DNA of 23,484 bases from an uncultured Lachnospiraceae bacterium (GTDB lineage Bacteria > Bacillota > Clostridia > Lachnospirales > Lachnospiraceae), in contig USDK01000042.1 of the NCBI GenBank assembly GCA_900553355.1, positions 1 through 23,484 on the forward strand, written 5' to 3'. This document shows positions 7,773-13,955 of this stretch, in pieces. Under the pieces are notes generated by a model that worked only from the letters and a program-made list of their open reading frames with translations, did no database searches and was not told the origin of the DNA. The stretch's first letter is position 1. Every line of letters begins with the position of its first letter. The position numbers were made by a program, and so were the translations under genes.

Positions 7773-8084
7773 GGAGGTGGCTTTCAGTCCGATGATGCCG
7801 ATCAAAAGCAGGGCTACGAAGAACAGGCGAAGGGGAGAAACAGACTCTTTGAACAGCAGGATCCCTACGATCACAGCGCCCAGTGCTCCGATCCCGGTCC
7901 AGATGGCATATGAGGTGCCAAGGGGCAGTGTTTTTGTCGCCTGGGACAGGAAAAGAAAGCTGAAGATCATGCCGATCACCGTAAGGACTGAAAATTTCAG
8001 CACGCTGAAGCCCTCCGAAAATTTCAGGCAGGTGGACCAGAAGACTTCCAGACCTCCTGCGACGACTAAATAAATCCATTCCAT
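7764..8084 (-). CDS. gdx: Gdx (SugE-type) guanidinium/H+ antiporter, SMR family
   Basis: 106-residue four-helix membrane protein of the small multidrug resistance family. It matches the guanidinium-exporting Gdx branch rather than promiscuous EmrE: the central glutamate is Glu13 (GGLEVFW) with Trp16, followed by Ser42, Tyr59 and Trp62, and the motif TKTLPLGTSYAIWTGIGALG is nearly that of clostridial Gdx. Gdx works as an antiparallel dimer exchanging guanidinium for protons; one gene without a paired partner fits a dual-topology homodimer. A longer ORF begins at 8123, but ATG 8084 with AAGGAG (minus strand, 8100-8095) is preferred. The 136-nt leader contains a terminator, suggesting control by attenuation. 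Confidence 0.87.
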   Translation of the reverse strand: MEWIYLVVAGGLEVFWSTCLKFSEGFSVLKFSVLTVIGMIFSFLFLSQATKTLPLGTSYAIWTGIGALGAVIVGILLFKESVSPLRLFFVALLLIGIIGLKATSGH

Positions 8085-8104
8085 AAATAAAAATCTCCTT
8101 TCTG

Positions 8105-8117
8105 TCTGACCGTCAGA
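8105..8117. promoter_or_regulatory. 13-bp palindrome before the gdx ribosome site
   Basis: TCTGAC-C-GTCAGA on the plus strand, perfect arms around one base, directly upstream of the Shine-Dalgarno sequence on the minus strand. It could be a repressor operator, or an RNA hairpin with a 5-bp stem and CGG loop. Confidence 0.35.
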
Positions 8118-8126
8118 ATTCAAAAT

Positions 8127-8182
8127 AAAAAAGCGTCTGTCCTGTATCTTCTAAGGCCTGCTGATACAGGATAAGGCGCTTT
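8127..8182 (-). terminator. Attenuator-type terminator in the gdx leader
   Basis: Read on the minus strand, AAAGCG (8182-8177) pairs with CGCTTT (8135-8130) and TCCTGTATC... is matched by GATACAGGA (arms 8171-8163 and 8148-8140, nine pairs), followed by TTTTTTATTTT. An alternative stem GGATAA (8191-8186) with TTATCC (8174-8169) shares bases with the terminator and takes the outer arm into its loop, so the two folds compete. The terminator lies between promoter and start codon, as in riboswitch or attenuation leaders. I do not recognise a known guanidine riboswitch class. Confidence 0.7.
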
Positions 8183-8226
8183 GCTTTATCCGGCGGTAAA
8201 TAAACAAATCTCAACTTTTCGAATAT

Positions 8227-8255
8227 AATTTAACAAATGGAATTGCCTTTGTCAA
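8227..8255 (-). promoter_or_regulatory. gdx promoter
   Basis: On the minus strand, TTGACA (8255-8250), a 17-bp spacer and TAAATT (8232-8227). Predicted transcript start near 8220. It overlaps the cysK promoter on the opposite strand. Confidence 0.65.
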
Positions 8256-8271
8256 TGTTTTGGTCTATATT
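8243..8271 (+). promoter_or_regulatory. cysK promoter
   Basis: TTGCCT (8243-8248), a 17-bp spacer and TATATT (8266-8271). Its -35 lies in the spacer of the opposite gdx promoter, so polymerase could not occupy both at once. Confidence 0.6.
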
Positions 8272-8324
8272 TTATTAAAGAAAGAGTTTTGAAAAGGTAT
8301 TTTTAAAGTAAGGAAGGTAAGAAT

Positions 8325-9251
8325 ATGATATACCATGATGTTTTGGAAGCTGTGGGCAATACGCCCCTGATCCGGCTGAACCGGATGACCGGCCCGGAAG
8401 ATGCAGAGGTACTGGTAAAGTTTGAGGCGGTTAACGTAGGAGGATCCATCAAGACCCGGACCGCCCTGAATATGATCCAGACTGCGGAAAAGGAAGGAAA
8501 GATCGGGCCGGATACGATTATTGTAGAGCCGACCAGCGGCAACCAGGGGATCGGCCTGGCTCTGATCGGGGCAGTAAAAGGATACCGTACCAGAATCATT
8601 ATGCCGGATTCTGTCAGTGAAGAGAGAAGGAAACTGGTACAGAACTATGGAGCGGAAGTAGTTCTGATCCATGACGAAGGAAATATCGGGGCGTGTATTG
8701 AAAAATGTATGGAGACAGCGCTTCGGATGGAAAAAGAGGATCCGAATGTCTTTGTGCCCCAGCAGTTTGCCAATGAAGCCAACAGTCAGGCGCACCGGGA
8801 ACAGACCGGACGAGAGATCCTGGAACAGGCAGGAAAGCCCATTCACGGTTTCTGCTCCGGCATAGGAACGGGAGGAACGATCACCGGTGTAGGAGAAGCC
8901 TTAAGAGAAAAAAATCCAGATATCACGATCTGGGCGATCGAGCCGGAGAATGCGGCGATTCTGTCCGGAGGGAAGGTCGGTTCCCATATCCAGATGGGAA
9001 TTGGAGACGGCGTGATTCCGGAGATTCTTCATCAGGATGTCTATGATAAGATTGTAATCGTCACAGATGAGGAAGCCCTCGAAACGGCCAGAGAGCTGGC
9101 GGCAAAAGAAGGACTGATGTGTGGGATCACCGGCGGCACCAATGTGGCGGCGGCGCTTCGGATGGCAAAGGAACTGGGAAAGGGGAAGACGGTGGTCACG
9201 ATTCTTCCGGATACGGCAGAGCGGTATTTTTCTACTGAACTGTTTGCGTAG
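8325..9251 (+). CDS. cysK: Cysteine synthase (O-acetylserine sulfhydrylase family)
   Basis: 308-residue fold-type II PLP enzyme that makes cysteine from O-acetylserine and sulfide. The PLP lysine is in NVGGSIKTRTA (about residue 44), the substrate loop is PTSGNQGIGLA and the phosphate-binding glycine loop is GIGTGGTITG. Two departures from textbook CysK are seen: Gln in place of Thr in TSGNTG, and KTRTA in place of KDR. From memory both occur in clostridial members, so the fold and family are clear while exact substrate is less so (cystathionine-beta-synthase-like or other OAS-type enzymes are alternatives). Ribosome site AGGAAGG at 8311-8317. It is the first gene of a tightly spaced run to 12462. 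Confidence 0.88.
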   Translation: MIYHDVLEAVGNTPLIRLNRMTGPEDAEVLVKFEAVNVGGSIKTRTALNMIQTAEKEGKIGPDTIIVEPTSGNQGIGLALIGAVKGYRTRIIMPDSVSEERRKLVQNYGAEVVLIHDEGNIGACIEKCMETALRMEKEDPNVFVPQQFANEANSQAHREQTGREILEQAGKPIHGFCSGIGTGGTITGVGEALREKNPDITIWAIEPENAAILSGGKVGSHIQMGIGDGVIPEILHQDVYDKIVIVTDEEALETARELAAKEGLMCGITGGTNVAAALRMAKELGKGKTVVTILPDTAERYFSTELFA

Positions 9252-9272
9252 GACCAGAAAGCAGGTGGAGAT

Positions 9273-9647
9273 ATGAAACAAGAGAAAAAACCGCCGCTTT
9301 CCAAGACCTTTGGATATGCATGGGAGGGAATCCTGACTGGCATCCGCAAGGAGCGCAATATGCGGATCCACACGGCAGCCATGATCCTGGTGGTGTTTGC
9401 CGGGACGGTGTTGGGGCTGTCGGCGACAGAGTGGTGTATCTGTCTGATCCTGTTTGGCCTGGTCATAGCGCTGGAACTGGTTAATACAGCGGTAGAGGCT
9501 GTGGTGGATCTGGTGACGGAGGAGAGAAAACCGCTGGCAAAAATCGCAAAAGATACGGCGGCCGGTGCGGTTCTGACAGCGGCCATCATGGCAGCGGTGA
9601 TCGGGTGCATCATCTTTTTGCCTAAGATAGCTGCATTTATCCTCTGA
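9273..9647 (+). CDS. dgkA: Diacylglycerol/undecaprenol kinase family protein
   Basis: 124-residue integral membrane kinase of the DgkA family. It has an amphipathic basic N-terminus, then three membrane helices. The active-site motif ELVNTAVEAVVDL (Glu68, Asn71, Glu75) is followed by the characteristic AKDTAAGAVL (about 92-101). In Gram-positive bacteria this family usually phosphorylates undecaprenol, recycling the cell-wall lipid carrier; diacylglycerol is the alternative. Length and motifs are typical. It starts at ATG 9273 behind AGGTGGAG, 21 bases after cysK, and is followed 30 bases later by the phasin-like gene, so co-transcription is likely. Confidence 0.93.
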   Translation: MKQEKKPPLSKTFGYAWEGILTGIRKERNMRIHTAAMILVVFAGTVLGLSATEWCICLILFGLVIALELVNTAVEAVVDLVTEERKPLAKIAKDTAAGAVLTAAIMAAVIGCIIFLPKIAAFIL

Positions 9648-9677
9648 TATAAATAAATAGCGGAAAGGAGAATCTTT

Positions 9678-10013
9678 ATGGAAAACTTAGGAGATAACAT
9701 TAAAAAAGTATTACTGGCCGGTATCGGAGCAGTGGCGGTGACAGGAGAAAAGTCCAAAGAACTGCTGGATGAGATGGTCAAAAAGGGAGAACTGACAGTA
9801 GAACAGGGGAAAGTCCTGAACGAGGAGCTTAAGCATAATATTAAGAAAACGATGAAAGACAAGGTGAATGTTTCTGTGAAGGCAACCTCCCCGGAGGATC
9901 TGGATATGCTGCTTGACGAAATGTCGCCGGAGCAGATCCAGTTATTGAAGGAGCGGATCCTGGCCAAGGAAGAAAACAAGGAAGAGAATAAGGAAGAACA
10001 GGCAGATGAATAA
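9678..10013 (+). CDS. Phasin-like coiled-coil protein
   Basis: 111-residue soluble protein. An N-terminal GDNIKKVLLAGIGAVAVTGEK segment resembles PhaF/PhaI-type phasins; it is followed by KSKELLDEMVKKGELTVEQGK and a predicted amphipathic helical region, then a charged tail of KEEN repeats. Phasins coat polyhydroxyalkanoate granules or membranes, but no PHA gene is in view and this lineage is not known for PHA, so a membrane-associated adaptor role is more likely here. AAAGGAG at 9664-9670 sets the start. Its stop overlaps the start of the UbiB-like gene (ATGAATAA), indicating translational coupling and a shared job. Confidence 0.7.
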   Translation: MENLGDNIKKVLLAGIGAVAVTGEKSKELLDEMVKKGELTVEQGKVLNEELKHNIKKTMKDKVNVSVKATSPEDLDMLLDEMSPEQIQLLKERILAKEENKEENKEEQADE

Positions 10014-11589
10014 AGATGCACAGGCAGAGCACAAGGGAAGACTGAGGGAAATTACAGCAGTTCTGAGGCGCCATGGCATTACAAAAGGCGTGACGCCCCA
10101 GAAGCTGCGAATGATTCTGGAGGATCTTGGGCCTACGTTTATTAAGATCGGCCAGATCATGTCCATGCATTCAGATATTCTTCCGAAAAGATACTGTGAT
10201 GAATTGATGCGCCTGTGTTATGATGTGGCACCCATGCCGTTCCCGGAAGTGGCGGAAGTCATTGAGATGGCCTATGGGTGTCCCTTCTATGAAGTGTTTT
10301 CGGAGATTGACGAGACGCCGCTGGGATCGGCGTCCATCGCTCAGGTTCACAGAGCTGTCCTTCTGGACGGATCCAGGGTCGTAGTGAAGGTCCAGAGAAA
10401 AGGAATCTATGAGACCATGGCGAGGGATATCGCCCTCCTTCATAAGGCGGTAAAACTGGTGCCTCCGGTGAGCATTAAGGGAATGGTGGACCTGAATATG
10501 GTCCTGGACGAATTGTGGAGCGTGACCCGTGAGGAGATGAATTTTCTTACAGAAGCCGCTAATATGGAAGAATTTGCCAGAAACAACCAGAATGTGGCAT
10601 ACGTAGACACTCCTAAAATCTATCAGCAGTATACCACTATGCAGGTACTGGTCATGGAGTATATCGAAGGATGTGGAATCAACGATAAAAAGTACCTGGA
10701 AGAAAACGGATATGATCTGGAAGAGATCGGCAGTAAACTGGTGGATAATTATATCAAGCAGGTGATGGAGGATGGCTTCTTTCATGCAGACCCGCATCCG
10801 GGGAATGTAAAGATCCGGGATGGAAAGATTGTCTGGATGGATATGGGGATGATGGGACGCCTAAGCGACCGGGACAGAGAACTGATCGGGCAGGCGGTCC
10901 AGGGGATGGCACTTAATGATATCGGGATGATCCAGGATGTGGTGATGGAACTTGGCGAATTCAAGGAAAGACCGGATCCGAGTGTATTATACGAAGGGAT
11001 CAGCAGCCTGATGAATAAGTATGGATCGCTGGAGCTTGGGCAGATTGATATTGCAGAAGTGATGATGGATCTGATGGAAGTGATGAAAGAAAATAAGATC
11101 ATCATGCCCCATGGCCTGACCATGCTTGCCAGAGGCCTGACACATATGGAAGGCGTCCTGGCAGATATTGCACCGGAAATTAATATGATAGAGATCGCAT
11201 CACGGCGTATGGCAGGAAGATATCTTCTGGGAAGAGACTGGAAAAAGGAATTAAAAAACAGTGGGAAGACCTTACTTCGTTCCATACATAAGGCGGTGAA
11301 TATCCCCGGGCTTGTCTCAGATATCCTTCACGGATATATGAAGGGACAGACCAAGATCAACCTGGATCTGCATGCTTCCATCGAGCTGGAGCGCCTGCTG
11401 CGCAGACTGGTACGGAATATCGTCATGGGATTGTGGGTTATGGCGCTTCTGATCAGCTCCAGCATTATCTGCACGACAGATATGAAGCCGAAGATCATGG
11501 GAATCCCGGCTCTGGGCGCACTGGGATATGTGATTGCTTTTGTGATCGTGATGTACGTATTCCTGAAGCATGTTTTTTCACGGAAATAA
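10006..11589 (+). CDS. ABC1/UbiB (AarF/ADCK) family atypical kinase
   Basis: 527-residue UbiB-family protein with all family hallmarks: KIGQ (Lys47-Gln50) in FIKIGQIMSMHSDILP, the Ala-loop GSASIAQVHRA (107-117), the ATP lysine in VVVKVQRKG (Lys128), the catalytic loop HADPHPGN (260-267, Asp262) and the metal-binding DMG (279-281). Two C-terminal membrane helices (about 465-485 and 498-520) anchor it. In respiring bacteria UbiB helps coenzyme Q synthesis; strict anaerobes of this kind are not known to make ubiquinone, so the target here is unknown, perhaps another membrane lipid. ATG 10006 overlaps the phasin-like stop by eight bases. It follows dgkA in the same run. Confidence 0.9.
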   Translation: MNKDAQAEHKGRLREITAVLRRHGITKGVTPQKLRMILEDLGPTFIKIGQIMSMHSDILPKRYCDELMRLCYDVAPMPFPEVAEVIEMAYGCPFYEVFSEIDETPLGSASIAQVHRAVLLDGSRVVVKVQRKGIYETMARDIALLHKAVKLVPPVSIKGMVDLNMVLDELWSVTREEMNFLTEAANMEEFARNNQNVAYVDTPKIYQQYTTMQVLVMEYIEGCGINDKKYLEENGYDLEEIGSKLVDNYIKQVMEDGFFHADPHPGNVKIRDGKIVWMDMGMMGRLSDRDRELIGQAVQGMALNDIGMIQDVVMELGEFKERPDPSVLYEGISSLMNKYGSLELGQIDIAEVMMDLMEVMKENKIIMPHGLTMLARGLTHMEGVLADIAPEINMIEIASRRMAGRYLLGRDWKKELKNSGKTLLRSIHKAVNIPGLVSDILHGYMKGQTKINLDLHASIELERLLRRLVRNIVMGLWVMALLISSSIICTTDMKPKIMGIPALGALGYVIAFVIVMYVFLKHVFSRK

Positions 11590-11613
11590 AATCATAGAAC
11601 AGAAAGGAAGAGG

Positions 11614-12462
11614 ATGGAACTTTTAATTCATACAATTGAACACGCATTCATTGACTGCCTGAGAATGCTGCCGTTTCTATTTGCGGCATTTTTGCTGATC
11701 GAAGCGCTGGAGCATTATTCTGGCAATTTAAGTGCCAAAGTCATGGAAAAGGTAGGTAAGGCAGGTCCTGTAGTGGGCGCGCTTGCCGGCTGTATACCCC
11801 AGTGTGGATTTTCAGTCATGGCTGCCAATCTCTATGCGGGAGGAGTGGTGTCGGCAGGGACGCTTCTGGCAGTATTCCTGGCGACCTCTGATGAGGCGGT
11901 GCTGATTCTTCTTGGAAATCCAGGACGCGCCGGAGAAGTGATAAGGCTTCTGGCGGTGAAGGTAGTGATTGCCATCGTAGCAGGGTATGTGGCAGACCTT
12001 CTGCTGAAAGAGCGGCTGTCGTCAGAAAAGTCCAGCGGAAATCTGTGCGACCACTGCGGCTGTCATAAAGAACATGCAGGGATTCTCATGCCTGCGTGGA
12101 GACATACCTTTCGGTTGTTTATATATCTGGTACTGTTTACCTGGGGGTTAAATTTAGTGATCGAAGTTTTCGGGATAGAAAACCTCTCGGCTTTTCTTCT
12201 GGGGGATACTGTATTTCAGCCGGTGATTGCAGCTCTGATCGGATTGATCCCCAACTGCGCGGCCTCTGTAATTCTGACCCAGCTCTATCTTGGCGGGGCG
12301 ATCTCTTTTGCATCTGTCGTGGCAGGGCTTAGTACCGGTGCGGGCGCTGGCTTGATTGTTCTGTTTAAGATCAACCGAAATCGGAAAGAAAACGTAAAAA
12401 TCATGATTATGCTGTATATAACGGCAGTTGTCGCGGGATTGTTGTTGCAGTTTGTCAATTGA
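11614..12462 (+). CDS. ArsP_2-like putative heavy-metal/manganese exporter
   Basis: 282-residue membrane protein with about eight to ten helices, resembling the family named putative 10TM heavy-metal exporter (ArsP_2, also annotated as arsenic efflux or putative manganese transporter). Two related motifs mark the two halves: GCIPQCGFS (59-67) and GLIPNCAASV (210-219), each followed by a similar xxLYxGGxxS stretch, showing an internal duplication. The loop between the halves holds CDHCGCHKEH (145-154), a probable metal-binding site. Substrate is not proven for the family. AAAGGAAG precedes ATG 11614, and the gene begins 24 bases after ubiB, so it is probably last in the cysK operon. Confidence 0.75.
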   Translation: MELLIHTIEHAFIDCLRMLPFLFAAFLLIEALEHYSGNLSAKVMEKVGKAGPVVGALAGCIPQCGFSVMAANLYAGGVVSAGTLLAVFLATSDEAVLILLGNPGRAGEVIRLLAVKVVIAIVAGYVADLLLKERLSSEKSSGNLCDHCGCHKEHAGILMPAWRHTFRLFIYLVLFTWGLNLVIEVFGIENLSAFLLGDTVFQPVIAALIGLIPNCAASVILTQLYLGGAISFASVVAGLSTGAGAGLIVLFKINRNRKENVKIMIMLYITAVVAGLLLQFVN

Positions 12463-12469
12463 TTCACAA

Positions 12470-12497
12470 TTGCAATTTCAGAAGAATGTGGTATAAT
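12470..12497 (+). promoter_or_regulatory. Extended -10 promoter of the DUF6465-like gene
   Basis: TTGCAA (12470-12475), a 16-bp spacer ending in TGG, then TATAAT (12492-12497). The -35 overlaps the second of two CAATTG palindromes (12456-12461 and 12467-12472, one DNA turn apart), the first of which overlaps the stop codon of the preceding gene. Confidence 0.7.
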
Positions 12498-12542
12498 AAT
12501 TCAGTACTGAGCAATAGGCTTGGCGAATGAGGAGGAATTATC

Positions 12543-12782
12543 ATGGCTACAAAAAAAGTAACTACAGAAACCAAGAAAACTGAGACTGTAACAAAGCCTG
12601 CTGCAGCAAAGGCAGAGCCAGCTAAGACTCCTGCAGCGAAGACAACGACCGAAGAGAAGGCACCGGCAAAGGCGGCAGCCAGAACAACAGCAGCGAAGAC
12701 GACTGCAGCAAAAACAGTAGCTGCGAAGACAACAACAAAGAAGACGACAACGAAGAAGACTACAGCCAAAAAAGAGATGAAG
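12543..12782 (+). repeat. Low-complexity Lys/Ala/Thr-coding repeat
   Basis: Degenerate tandem units of the type GCAGCGAAGACAAC / ACAAAGAAGACG code AAKTT and TTKKT. The opposite strand is open as a result and should not be called as a gene. Such a region is prone to length change between strains. Confidence 0.6.
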
Positions 12783-12977
12783 GTCAATGCGGTTGTAGAA
12801 TATTATGGACAGCAGATGGATGAAAAGACAATCATCGCAAACGTAAAGAAGGCGTGGACAAAGTCCGGAAGGAAAGTCGGAGATATCAAGACGATGGATC
12901 TGTACATAAAGCCTGAAGAGAGTGCGGTATACTATGTGATCAATGGCATTGACACAGGAGCGGTAGCACTGTTCTAA
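12543..12977 (+). CDS. Histone-like K/A/T-rich protein with DUF6465-like domain
   Basis: 144-residue protein in two parts. Residues 1-80 are nearly all Lys, Ala and Thr in repeats of AAKTT and TTKKT type, like histone H1 tails or bacterial HBsu/Hc1 extensions. Residues 80-144 (VNAVVEYYGQQMDEKT... to NGIDTGAVALF) form a small alpha/beta domain that resembles DUF6465, known from clostridial genomes but of unknown role. Binding to DNA or RNA is suggested only by the basic tail. It has its own extended -10 promoter, a strong GGAGG site (12531-12535) and its own terminator, so it is a single-gene unit and probably well expressed. Confidence 0.75.
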   Translation: MATKKVTTETKKTETVTKPAAAKAEPAKTPAAKTTTEEKAPAKAAARTTAAKTTAAKTVAAKTTTKKTTTKKTTAKKEMKVNAVVEYYGQQMDEKTIIANVKKAWTKSGRKVGDIKTMDLYIKPEESAVYYVINGIDTGAVALF

Positions 12978-12994
12978 GCGATGGAGATGAAGGG

Positions 12995-13020
12995 GCGCCC
13001 TGGAAGGGCGCTTTTTTCTT
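12995..13020 (+). terminator. Terminator of the DUF6465-like gene
   Basis: GCGCCC (12995-13000), TGGAA loop, GGGCGC (13006-13011), then TTTTTTCTT. Confidence 0.88.
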
Positions 13021-13029
13021 TGACGCATC

Positions 13030-13058
13030 TTTACTGTTGGCGTATTTATTGCTATAAT
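13030..13058 (+). promoter_or_regulatory. Extended -10 promoter of the DUF4203-like gene
   Basis: TTTACT (13030-13035), a 17-bp spacer ending in TGC, then TATAAT (13053-13058). The TGn motif compensates for a weak -35. Confidence 0.6.
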
Positions 13059-13118
13059 GAGTAAGATAATAGAAGTAGGAGTATACACGAAAAATAAGGG
13101 ACAAAGGAGACATTTAAT

Positions 13119-13847
13119 ATGGAACAAATGACGAGTTTACAAGATCAGCTGAACCAGATCATGCAGGGACAACAGGCAGATATACTTACAGGAAGCGGAT
13201 CCCAGATCGCCTTTGGGGCTGCTGCGGCAGCCATTGTGATCGGACTGCTGGTCTGCTTTTTCGGACTGAAGCTGGTAAAAGTTCTTGGCGCACTTGTGGG
13301 CTTTTTCCTGGGAGCAGCTATCGGTGGAGCGGCAGGTTTTATTATCGGACTTAGCGGGCTTGCTTTTGCCGGTGTGGTAGTTGCCGGAGGAATTATATTC
13401 GGTGTATTGTCCTGGTTTTTATACCGGGTCGGTGTTTTTCTGCTGGTCCTTGTGGAAACATTCGGGGTGGCTGTAACAATTCTTAAGCCGGAATCCTGGA
13501 TCCCGGCAGCAATCGGGCTGGCGGTTGCCCTGGTGCTGGCAATCCTGGCGGCAATCTATGTGGAGCCTTTCGTGATTGTGGTGACGGGACTGGCCGGAGG
13601 CATTGCAGCCGGCAGTAATATAGCCGTACTGGCAGGCCTGGGAGATACATCCTGGATCGGGCTTGCGATTGGTGTGGCGATCGCAGTAATAGGAATAATC
13701 GTTCAATTTATGATGCAATCCAGGAAGGTTGGAAAAAAGGAAAAGAATTATTCCGAAAAGGTCAAAGAGCAGGATTCTATGGAGTCTGAGGTGGAGAAGG
13801 CAAGACATCTTCTGGATGACGATGACGACGATGATTTGCAAGATTAA
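13119..13847 (+). CDS. DUF4203-like multipass membrane protein with acidic tail
   Basis: 242-residue protein. After about 28 soluble residues come about seven Gly/Ala/Ile/Val-rich membrane helices (about 30-200), with the GFFLGAAIGGAAGF type of helix typical of DUF4203/TMEM198-like proteins. A cytoplasmic tail follows that is first basic (SRKVGKKEKN) and then ends in a run of seven Asp (about 233-239). The function of the family is unknown. The Asp run could bind cations or a basic partner; the neighbouring histone-like protein is one candidate but this is speculation. AAAGGAG (13103-13109) sets the start; it has its own promoter and terminator. Confidence 0.65.
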   Translation: MEQMTSLQDQLNQIMQGQQADILTGSGSQIAFGAAAAAIVIGLLVCFFGLKLVKVLGALVGFFLGAAIGGAAGFIIGLSGLAFAGVVVAGGIIFGVLSWFLYRVGVFLLVLVETFGVAVTILKPESWIPAAIGLAVALVLAILAAIYVEPFVIVVTGLAGGIAAGSNIAVLAGLGDTSWIGLAIGVAIAVIGIIVQFMMQSRKVGKKEKNYSEKVKEQDSMESEVEKARHLLDDDDDDDLQD

Positions 13848-13849
13848 AG

Positions 13850-13880
13850 CTTCAAACTTGCAAGTTGGAAGTTTTATTGT
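13850..13880 (+). terminator. Terminator of the DUF4203-like gene
   Basis: CTTCAAACTTG (13850-13860) and CAAGTTGGAAG (13861-13871) pair with one mismatch, followed by TTTTATTGTT. The -35 of pckA starts at its 3' end. Confidence 0.6.
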
Positions 13881-13908
13881 TGATTTTTTGACAATTATCT
13901 TGTATAAT
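13880..13908 (+). promoter_or_regulatory. pckA promoter
   Basis: TTGATT (13880-13885), a 17-bp spacer and TATAAT (13903-13908). A better-looking TTGACA at 13888-13893 is only nine bases from the -10 and cannot serve it. Confidence 0.6.
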
Positions 13909-13955
13909 GTGAAAGAACTGAACTATACTATAGAAAGAAAGAGGTTGAGCGTAAC

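Noticed and set aside
8105..8117. TCTGACGGTCAGA as a guanidine-II (mini-ykkC) hairpin with an ACGG loop
   Set aside because: With a flush stem the loop is CGG or ACGGT, not an ACGR tetraloop, and a second such hairpin is missing.
12501..13127. 208-codon minus-strand frame opposite the histone-like gene
   Set aside because: It is the antisense of Lys/Ala/Thr repeats, giving Cys/Leu/Arg low complexity; no start signal.
13888..13908. TTGACA-TATAAT as the pckA promoter
   Set aside because: The spacing is only nine bases; TTGATT at 13880 gives the proper 17.
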